Positions 54,426 to 64,000 of a DNA stretch of 64,000 bases are shown one piece after another. Source of the stretch: Rhizophagus irregularis. Taxonomy: Eukaryota; Glomeromycota; Glomeromycetes; Glomerales; Glomeraceae. The DNA lies in contig NC_089450.1 of assembly GCF_026210795.1 (NCBI RefSeq), positions 1,054,001 to 1,118,000 on the forward strand. The letters run 5' to 3'. The translations under genes were made by a program, and so were the position numbers. How positions within the stretch are numbered: position 1 is the first letter of the stretch; each line of letters opens with the position of its first letter. The notes beneath the pieces are model-generated. The model worked only from the letters and a program-made list of their open reading frames with translations. It was not told the origin of the DNA and made no database searches.

Positions 54426-55409
54426 ATGTCTTCCGAAAAAACTTCTGTACAAGTCGGTTAGTATTATTTGAAAAATATACTTTTTTTTTTTTCTTTCTTT
54501 TATAGAAACGAGTTGAGAAACAGGAAAAAAAAGACAATATAGCGATCAAAATTTACCCCTTAATTTTTAATTTGAACTAAAAATTTGTTTGTGATCGTTT
54601 ATCCTAATTTGGAAATTTTCATCATGAAATTTATCTTAATTACTAGTTTTTTAACTTGATAAGAAATTAATCCGATATTAATTATTTTTAATTAATTAAT
54701 TTTAATTACTTATTTTATTAGCCGTTCGTATAAGACCGATAACAAGCGAAGATTTAGTAAATTTACCTACAAGGTTTCAAAAATCTGTTTTATCGACTGC
54801 ACCATACGCTCCAAATCAAGTTATCGTAGCCGGTGAAAAGAAACAATATTTTAGTTACGATTATGTATTCGGTCCTGATTCGACTCAAAAAGATGTATAT
54901 GATAGAGCCGTCTTAAAATTAATCGATAAATTCTTAGAAGGTAATAATTATTATATTCCTATTTTTTTTTATTTCATTTTATTTTATATTAACTTTTTCT
55001 TTTCTTTACTTTTTTTTATTTTTTATTTTTTAATTTGATTTTTTTTTTTTTAAGGATATAATGTAACTATATTGGCATACGGTCAAACATCATCGGGTAA
55101 AACATTTACGATGGGTACTTCTGATAATGATTTAATAGATCCTGATGATAAAGGAATAATACCAAGAGCTGTTTCAACTTTATTTTCTTCAATGGAATCT
55201 GCTCAATATAAAACGAGAAAATTTTCAATCAAAGTTTCTTTCATTGAAATTTATAATGAAGATTTAATTGATTTACTTGGTGAAGGTGATGGTGAATCAA
55301 GACCACAAGTTTTGATTAGAGAAGATTCGAAAGGAAATATTTTATGGAGTGGGTTACAAGAAATTAAAGTCAATAGCGTTGAAGAAGTTATTTCGTAAGT
55401 TTAAATATG

Positions 55410-55459
<50 letters not shown>

Positions 55460-56579
55460 ACCTCATATAATATATATATAATTCTCATTATTATTTTTAT
55501 TTTTATTTTTAGACATTTGACACGCGGTTCATTAAATCGTCAAACCGGTGCAACAGATATGAATGCTAAATCTTCTAGATCCCATGCTATTTTTTCTGTA
55601 ACATTAGCACAACAAAAATTTATATCATCTGGTGGATCAAGTCCATCACCTCAACCAGATCAAAAATCTGGTGTAAGACCTCCATCAAGGTCAAATTCTA
55701 GATTAAGTAGAAGGTTTGATGAGGGTGAATGGGTTTCCGTTACAAGTAAATTTCATTTTGTTGATTTAGCTGGTAGTGAGAGGGTAAGTCAAAAGAGATT
55801 TATATATATATAAATGTTTATATATTAAAGGTTTATATATATGTAAAGGTTTATATATATAGTTGTTTATTTATTTATTATTTATATTTTATTTTTATCT
55901 TAATTTTTTTTTTTTTTGTTATTCGGATATTCTTATAGTTAAAACGTACATCTGCGGTTGGTGAACGGGTTAAGGAGGGGATTTCAATTAATTCGGGTCT
56001 TTTGGCTTTGGGAAATGTAATTTCTGCTTTAGGTGATCCAAATAAAGCAAAACATACTACTCATATTCCATATAGAGATTCAAAACTTACTCGCCTTCTA
56101 CAAGATTCTCTTGGTGGTAATGCACAAACTTTAATGATTGCTTGTGTATCTCCAGCTGAATATAATCTTGTTGAAACTGTTAATACATTAAAATATGCTA
56201 ATCGTGCTAGAAATATTAAAAATAATGCTACTATAAATGCTGAAGAAGCTGGTTGGAATGATGTAGAACATTTACAAACTTTAGTAATGAGATTAAGGAA
56301 TGAAATTAAAATTCTTAAAGCTGCTACTGGTGTTATAAATTCAAATGGTACTTCAACAAATGGTACTACATCAGGTAGAACTACTCCAAGTTTAAATGGT
56401 ACTACTACTCCAAGTTTAAATGGTAGAACTACTCCAAATTTAAATGGTAGAACTACTCCAAGTTTAAATGGTAGAGAAACTCCTAGTTTTACAAAACGTT
56501 CTTCAACTCCATCTTTTTCTGGTATACCTATTACTTCACAACATTCACAACAACTTTCACAACAACTTTCACAACAACT

Positions 56580-56610
<31 letters not shown>

Positions 56611-56798
56611 CAAAATATTAATAATAAAGATATAGAATTATTAGAAGATCAACTTCAACAATTAAAAAGATCTTATATTAAATTATCTCAACGTTATGCT
56701 AAAACTTCTGCTGAATTAGCAAAACATCAAGATAATGATGTTAATAATAATAATTCAAATGTTGGTGATAGAAATTCTTTATCTGTAATTAAAGAAGT

Positions 56799-56829
<31 letters not shown>

Positions 56830-59800
56830 TTGATCTTAAAAGATACACAATTTAAAGAAGTTGTTGAACCTGTTATAGAAGAATATGAAAAATCTTTCAC
56901 ATCACTTGAAAGTGAATTAGCAATTACAAAAGCAGCTTTATCACATTCAGAAATTATTTTACAAGAACAAGAAGGTAAATTAGAATTTGCTGAACAAAAT
57001 AATGAAAAAAATAAAAATAATATAGCTGAATTAACTAGTAAGATAGCTAAATATGTTGAAATGGAAACTTCAATGGAACGTTATATAAAAAATCTTGAAG
57101 TTAAACTTGAAAATCTTACTTTAGAACAAATTAAAGATCAAGAGTTAATTAATGAAATGAAATTAGAAATTTCTCAATTAAAATCTAATGAATCAAATTC
57201 TGAAGCTTATATAGAAGGTTTAGAAAATAAATTATATGCAAATGAAGGTCATGCTGCTAAATTGGATGAAACTATAACAAAACTTGAAAAACGTTTACGT
57301 CAACGTGATTTAGAATATCATGAATTAGAAGAAAGGTTAAGAAAAGCTGAAGTTGATGAAGAGAAATCTTTACTTTTAGATGATTTAAATGTTAGAGATA
57401 AAAAAATTTTTATTCTAGAACAAAGTCTTGAATCCCTTGAAAATGAATTAAGAGAATTAAAAAATTTAAATGAACAAAATTTCCTTAATTCAAGTGATAT
57501 TTCTATATTATCACTTAATAATAATAATAATAATGATCAAGATTTAATTTCTACTTTAGAATCAAAATTTAATGAATTACAAAAAACACATGAAAAAACT
57601 TTACAAGATTTTGAAGATATTAAATCAAAATATCAATCATGTCTTTTAGAAATTCATGAATTACAAAATCAATTAACGGAAGCAAAATTAATTCAATCAG
57701 AGACTATTAAATCTACTCCAACTACTCCAATGTCACCACAAACTCCGGATTCATTTAGATTATCATTACCTCCAACAATATTAAATAGGTCTAATAATTC
57801 TTCAACTAATGCTTTAAAACATAAAAGGTCAAAATCTTTTTCAACAGAAATTTATGGTGATAAAAAAGATGATGCTCATCTTGCTGTAATAAGAAAACTT
57901 CATAATGAAATTCAACAACTTTCTTTATTACATGAAGATAAAGCACAAGGATTAGATGCTGTTAAACAAGAATTCGCTAGACTTGAAATAAGTTATCGTG
58001 AAACTATAGATATTGTTGAAGAACTTCGAGAAGAACTAAAAAGACGTGACGCTTTAGCTCAATTAGAAGTAATGTCGGTAATGACATATGAACACGCGGA
58101 TGGTATATCTTATTATTCCGTCAATGCTAGTGAGGTTGATGAACTTGATATTGTACATAGATTACGTGAAGAAGTTGAACATCTTAAGGAAGAACAAAGA
58201 ATAACAATGGAAGCTTTATCAGAACGTGAAAAAGGATTTATAAAGAAAAATGATGAAATACTGAGATTGGAATCAAATATTCAAGAACTTCAAGAAGAAT
58301 TACATCGTACTATTGAAGAACCCAAGGATGATAAAGATGTAAAAGAGGATCAAATCAATGAATTACAATCACGAGTTAAAGAATTGGAACAAGAGCTCAT
58401 AAAAGCTCAAGAGGTACAAAGAACAGAACAAATTGATGAAGCTACCGCACGTCTTGAAGGTACTACAGATTCTTCAAAAACTGATTCATTAAATGATGAT
58501 GAAGAAACTTTGACCTTAAGACGACAAGTTGAAAAACTTCAGTATGATATAGAATCAAAAAGTCATACAATTGCTACTTTATTACTTCCATCCGATGAAC
58601 ATCAAAATATTATTAGACGACTTGAAGATGAATTACAAGAAGTTCGAGAAGCTCAACGACAAGCGTTAAAAGAACGACATAATAGATTATCTACTATTTC
58701 GGAAGATGTTATTGGTGAAATTGAACAAACTGAAAATAATGAAATTTCTGATAATGAACATGATGAAACTATGATTGCATTAGAAGCTGAAGCTAAAGAA
58801 CTTGAAACTCGATTAATTAAAGCAAAAGAAGCTCAACATATTCCAACTCCAAGAAGTTCATACTTACATATAATTGACCCAACAAAGAGAGATATTGAAA
58901 AATTACAAGAAAAGTTGTTAGATTTACAAAATGAACTTGCACATAAATCGGAAACAATTCAAGATTTACAAGTTGAAAAGGAATTAGTCTCTTCATTGCA
59001 ATCTCAATTAGAAATTCTTAAGGATGATATTAAACGAAAATATGAATCAATTGAAATTCTTAAAAAAGATCTTGTTGATAAAGGTATGTTACAACAAAAA
59101 CTTCGAGAAAAAGAAGCTGAAGCAAATGTTTTACAATCTCAGTTATTAACAGTTAAAAAACATGATTCCGAGATGCAAGATCAAATGAAAGTTCTTCAAT
59201 CTCAATTATTAAAATTAGAAAGTGGTTCAGATGAAGGTTTAATTTTACATACGGAATTAGAAAATGTACGAAAAGAACTTAAGGAATCAAAAGAAAATGA
59301 AAAACTCGCAGTTGAACGTCTTAGAGTTTTAAATGCTGAAGAATCCAAACTTCAACAAGATTTACAACGATTGCGTCAAGAAAATATTGTTCAAGAAGAA
59401 AGAATTAATGGTTTGGAATCTCAATTAATTCAAGAAGGTCATGAAACTGATAAAGATCTTGCTGCTTTAAAAACCGAGTTAGAGCTTGTAAAAGAATCTG
59501 AAGTTGCTCAAAAACAAAAAATTTCTGAACTTGAGAATAAATTAAAAGATTCTGAAACTGAAGTTAGTTCTCTTCAATCTAAAATTGTTGACATGAAATC
59601 AAAATCAACTGAAAACTTTGAAAAAATAAAAGAATATGAAAATGAAGTTATTCAACTTAAAAATACACTCAATTCTAATAATTCACAATACCAACAATTG
59701 GTTTCTGAGATAGAGAATCTTCGAGTTTTGGAAAACGAACAGAAACAATATATTGAAACTCTTGAAAATAAATTGAAACAAGATGAACCTGCAGTTATTA

Positions 59801-62559
59801 GTATGAAAGATGAACTTACAAAACTAAAGTCAACAGAATCTCAATTAATATCAACTATTCAAGAGTTGGAAACTAAACTCACGGAAGCAGAAAAGGAAAA
59901 TGAGCAAATTCAAGTGATAAAAGATGAGTTCAATGTGTTAAAAGAATTAGATGAAAAACAGAAATCCGAAATTGAACAATTAAATTCTCAACTTAAAGAA
60001 ACTCAAAGTGCTAAAGATGCGGCAATTGAAGAATTGAAAAACATGAAAGAAGATTTTACTGCTCAAAAAGAACTTGTGATGACTCTTGAAAGCGAATTAA
60101 AGAATGTTCGAGAAGAAATAACAAAAGAAAAGGAACTAAATGCTGATAATACTAAAAACCTTGAAGATTTATCAAATATGTTAAACGCCACTAAGCAACA
60201 ACAAGATGAGGAGGAGAAAAAGAAAAGATCATTAGAAGATGAAGTAGAGACGTTAAAAGCTAGTGGAGAAACCAATGATAAAGTTGTGAATGAGTTGAAA
60301 ACTGAATTGACAAATTTGAAGTTGGATATGGAAGCTCGAAATAAATTTTTATCTGAAATTGAAAACAAGATAAATTTTACTGAAAAAGAACGAGACCAAC
60401 ATCTTGAACGTGTCAATGAATTAACAAAAATGCTCGAAACAAAAGAAATTGAAAAGAAAGAAGCTATATTCGCACTTGAAAATAAAGTTTCAGATCTTCA
60501 ATCTCAACTTGAACAAGTTAAGGAATCTTCAATGGTTGATCAAAAGACAGTAGAAAGCCTTGAAGAAAAACTTGCTACTTTAAATTCTCAACTTTCTGAT
60601 GCAAAAGAATCAGATGAAAAATCTGCTCAAAAAGTTAGCGAACTTGAAATCAAATTAAAAGAAAGTAATGCTTTATTGTCAGAAAAGGAACAATCTCTTT
60701 CAGATAAAAATGCGAAATACGCTGAATTGGAAGCTATAATTGAAAAGACAAGAGCTGAAATCGAGAGCTCAAAAGCATCTGAAGTTGAAAAAAACAATCA
60801 AATTAAACAATTAGAAATTGATCTTAAAGAAGCCAAAGATAATGAAAGTCAACAAATAGATCTTATTCATGTTTTAGAATCCCAACTTCAAGAAGTAGAG
60901 AAAGAACGTGATGACCATATCCCCAAAATTGCCGAAGCAAATTCAGAAATTGACATATTAAAAGAAAAATGTTCAACTTTACAAAATGAAATTAATGAAC
61001 TTCATCGTGACTCTGTATTACAGAGTTATTCAGATGTTGATGAAAATGTAGTTGAAGAACTTTCGAATGAATTAAAAAAGGTTCAAGAAGAAGCACGTGA
61101 ACAAGAAGAACGCGCAGCCACACTTCAGAAAAAAGTAAATAAGCTTCAATCGGAAAAGAACGATCAACTTGAAATAAATGCGGTGTTAGCTCAACAAATT
61201 GAACAACTTCAAAAAGATCTCGAATCTTTAGCCGAAGAATTCACAGAAACTGCTACAAAGCAGGAAGATAACGAAATTCAAATGAAAGAACGAATATCAG
61301 AATTAGAAACCGCCCTAGAAGCAGCCAAAAATTCGTCTGTAGATAATCCATCCCTTGCAAACCTTGCCGCTGCAAATGAAAGCCTACGGCAGACAAATGA
61401 TGATCTTAATCAGAAAATTGTTGAAGCCGAACATCGCGCTTCATCTTTAAGTGAGAAGGTAAAGGAATTGGAAAATGAGAATAATAAATCGTCAATTGAT
61501 TCCTTAAAAGCCAAGATTCAAGAACTTGAAGATGAAAAAAGAGTATTAGAACAGGTAAAAGAATCTTCCCTTGAAGAACGTCAAAAGCTTGATCAGCAAA
61601 TAGAGTCCTTGATGCAACAACTACAAACATCTGGTCGTAATGGAAATAAAACTGCCTCGCATCTTGCTGAATTGAACGCGAAGATATTATCACTTGAAAA
61701 TGAAATTTCTCAAGCAAAACAAAAAGCTAAAGAAGATACTTCCGAAATTATAAAACTCAGTGAAATAAATGAAAAACTTGAAAAAGAACTTAATGGATCA
61801 CAAAATACTGGGGATGATCCAACACAAGTTAAATTGTTCCGACAAGAAGCCACAATTGCTCAACAAAATAATCTTATTAAAAGCCTTCAAGAGAAAATTA
61901 GTGAACTCGAAAGACAAACGGAAGAAAATTCAGGTCGTCCCATTACACCTAATTCCGCAGACTTCGATGCAGTCGGTGGATATCGTACAAATACTTCGAA
62001 TAATTCCGTAGATTTAAGAAAAAGTGCAGTTCGTTCATTGCCACTTACGCCACCACCGAATCAACCTTTACCACGTGTACCAATAGCTAATCCTCCGCCA
62101 TCTCCAGGTGCGCCACCGAGTACTCCACCACCCAAAATACCAATACCACTTCCACCGAGACCGGATTCTCGAGCTGGATCAGAAGAAGTGGAAAAACTCC
62201 ATAAACGAATTGCAAAGTTAGAAGGAGACAATTCACAAAATCGTCAACTTGTAGACACTTTAGAGGCTTCTCTTAATGATTCGGAGGGTAATCTACGCGT
62301 TGCTAAAAAACAATTACAAGTTTTACAACGTGAAAAATCAGATCTGGTAAATCAAATGAAGAGTTTGAAGATGCAATTGGAAGATGCGGCAGCACAATAT
62401 GAACAAGCTAAATCTTCAGTTCAACAAGAAAAGAAAGTCATTGAGAATGTTTTGCTAGAAGAAAGAAGAGCCAAAGAACAAGCTGAAAAATCAAAACGAA
62501 TACTTGAAAGCCGTATGGAAGAACTTATGGCTAAGAAAAGCAAATTTATGTGCTTCTAA
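54426..62559 (+). CDS. Kinesin motor protein with very long coiled-coil tail (five exons)
   Basis: Gene model with consistent phases: exons 54,426-54,456, 54,722-54,940, 55,055-55,394, 55,513-55,783 and 55,939-62,559, giving 2,493 aa; all introns are GT-AG. The N-terminal motor has [13 protein letters not shown]-loop [15 protein letters not shown], switch [14 protein letters not shown], switch [11 protein letters not shown] and [19 protein letters not shown], ending [16 protein letters not shown]. The motor with its RARNIKN neck suggests the kinesin-4 (KIF4/KIF21-like) group, tentatively. After the motor come TTPSLNG repeats, a Gln run, an Asp run, then about 1,900 residues of nearly continuous coiled coil. 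A Pro-rich linker ([20 protein letters not shown]) precedes a last coiled coil ending KKSKFMCF, whose Cys might be lipidated. It is a plus-end-directed microtubule motor, probably for organelle transport or microtubule dynamics. Intact. Confidence 0.93.
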
Positions 62560-63507
62560 ATCAGTAACTATCAAAAAAAAAAAATTCATTCATTACATAT
62601 TATGATTTAATCACATTTCAAAAACTTTGTTTTTTCATTTAAATCACTGTGTATATTATTTAAAAAAAAAAATATTTTTATTAATTGTCGGCAAAGCATT
62701 GCCAAAAAGAAAAATATAACTTATTATAATCATTTACATATATATATAGTTTATTTACTTTATTCTGCATTTTGTTTTTTTTACTATGGAAATTTAATAA
62801 AATCATTCAGTATCATTGCATTGTAAAACAAATTGATTAACGTTTTTACTCATCCTGCATTCCTGAAATTGTGATCACCGTGATCATTGTCCTATCGACC
62901 CTGCATTATAGTACCTTGCTTTAAATAGACAATTTGAGATCACACAATAATTGTCGTAAATACTGCAATTCTGTGTTCAAAATAATCTCTTTTTTTAACT
63001 ATGTGACGGTTTTCGTATACAACTTTTTGGTATTGGTTCAATTTTTTTTACATATTTTATTTGTAATTAAGATTTTTTTAACCAATCAATTTTTGACTTA
63101 TTACCAAATATTTAAATTTCTTTGCCCTGAAAAAAAATATTAAATATTACACGAACGTCATGGATTTGCCAAGATTTTTAATTTCCTTTTTTTCTTTTAA
63201 ATAACTTGTTTAATGATTTAAATGTCATTATAATAAAATCTCTCCGTGGGGTAGCATCCAAAATTGGACAGTCTAGCTTTATTCTTTTAAATTAACGTCC
63301 CACCATTTATTTAACAGAAACCTGAACCAATAAAAATTAGATGATTTATATGATTATTTGTTTTGTATTTATCCGGTTCGATTATCGGGTAAAAAAAACA
63401 TATAAAAAGCAGGCGATTTAGCGTATATCAAAAAAATTTTTTACACTTGTATTCAAACTACAAGTATAACTTCTGATTTTACATCACGTTAAACTAAAAT
63501 AATTAAA
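62560..63507. other. Intergenic region between kinesin and BTB genes
   Basis: AT-rich; holds the kinesin 3' UTR (AATAAA-like words near 62,798) and the promoter of the next gene. GTGATCACCGTGATCA near 62,871 is a short palindrome. No gene is seen. Confidence 0.6.
63401..63410 (+). promoter_or_regulatory. TATA-like box of the BTB gene
   Basis: CATATAAAAAGCAGG lies about 105 bp before the ATG at 63,508, a plausible TATA position with a short 5' UTR. Confidence 0.5.
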
Positions 63508-64000
63508 ATGAATAGAAGAAATTCATCGAGACAAAATTATCAATGTGTTCCAGAATCAGCAGAACGAATAATTTTAAATGTGGGCGGTATTAAGGTATGT
63601 GAATTAAATCATTAAATCTAAAATTATATGAATTAAATTTGGATTAACAGTTAATAAAAAATTATCTATTCATTAGTATGAAACTTATAGGTCAACTTTA
63701 ACAGCATATCCATCAACATTACTTGGTACAATGTTTCAAGAACGTAATAGGGCTTTATTACACCCTGTTAATGGGAATGAATATTTTATTGACAGAGATG
63801 GTAAATTATTTCGTTATATCTTACAATTTTATCGTAGAAATAAAATTGTTTGGCCCGAACCTGGTAAGTATATAGAATTTATTTATTTTATTTTTATTTT
63901 ATTTTTATATTTTATTTATTATTTATTTTAATTTAATTTAATTTTTTTTTTATTTTTAAACAAAAAATTTTTTTTACTAATCACAGGATCAGATTATGTG
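63508..64000 (+). CDS. KCTD-type BTB/T1 domain protein, 5' part
   Basis: Exon 1 is 63,508-63,594 (MNRRNSSRQNYQCVPESAER, ending IILNVGGIK), exon 2 is 63,677-63,863, and exon 3 starts at 63,987 and runs off the window. Donors are GTATGT and GTAAGT, acceptors TTAG and CACAG, and phases agree. The start matches the potassium-channel tetramerisation (T1) fold: ILNVGGIKYETYRSTLTAYP, then LLGTMFQERN, EYFIDRDGKLFRYILQFYR. Such proteins in fungi are soluble KCTD-like BTB proteins that oligomerise and often serve as Cullin-3 adaptors. Whether a channel or other domain follows cannot be seen. Start chosen as the first ATG in frame downstream of the TATA-like box. Confidence 0.85.

Noticed and set aside
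1-64000. tRNA or rRNA genes
   Set aside because: I looked for cloverleaf-type and rRNA-like GC-rich blocks and saw none; a covariance search was not possible.

Overview
The window is AT-rich eukaryotic DNA with short introns, simple-sequence repeats, non-LTR retrotransposons and decayed members of several expanded gene families. Together these suggest an arbuscular mycorrhizal fungus of the Rhizophagus type. That assignment is an inference from remembered gene families and base composition; no search was possible.

The main feature is a Polinton/Maverick-like or virus-like DNA element at 15,143-50,129. It is bounded by imperfect terminal inverted repeats of 83 and 85 bp (15,143-15,225 and 50,045-50,129) and is richer in GC than its surroundings. 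Its left arm carries an SF3/D5-like helicase, a type-B DNA polymerase without a recognisable exonuclease, an IQ-motif-like protein, a decayed ORF and an F-box protein. Its right arm carries a two-repeat 'NPxTGR' protein with a zinc ribbon, a Cys/winged-helix-like protein, an A32-like packaging ATPase, a coiled-coil protein, a retroviral-type Gag, a retropepsin-like protease, a DDE integrase with a C-terminal chromodomain, a small zinc-ribbon protein and a helical protein. Genes are packed tightly, often 8-200 bp apart. Five share the motif AATTGAAGAT shortly upstream of the start codon. No double-jelly-roll capsid gene was recognised; Gag plus protease sits where a morphogenesis module would be expected. 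Several genes have frameshifts or stops, so this copy is probably defective.

The element has been split by three head-to-tail copies of one LINE (22,289-42,147). These encode an RNA-binding ORF1 and an endonuclease-RT-RNase H ORF2. Copies 1 and 2 are nearly full length and copy 3 is 5'-truncated. Every junction carries the same 14-bp sequence. Without the LINEs the element would be about 15 kb, a usual Polinton size. A fourth, more diverged LINE lies at 3,999-6,549 on the minus strand and is inserted into the end of a palindromic MITE.

The left flank (1-15,142) holds decayed genes: a helicase fragment, two glomeromycete-type multi-exon pseudogenes, transposase-like N-terminal fragments and a Myb/SANT-like gene. 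It also holds minisatellites with periods of 17, 33, 60, about 105 and 172 bp. The element's left end interrupts an acidic-repeat ORF that resembles the N-terminal part of a transposon-encoded protein.

The right flank (50,130-64,000) looks like ordinary host DNA. It holds intron-like modules, a TRP-like ion-channel remnant, an intact five-exon kinesin gene (2,493 aa, very long coiled-coil tail) and the 5' end of a KCTD/T1-type BTB gene running off the window.
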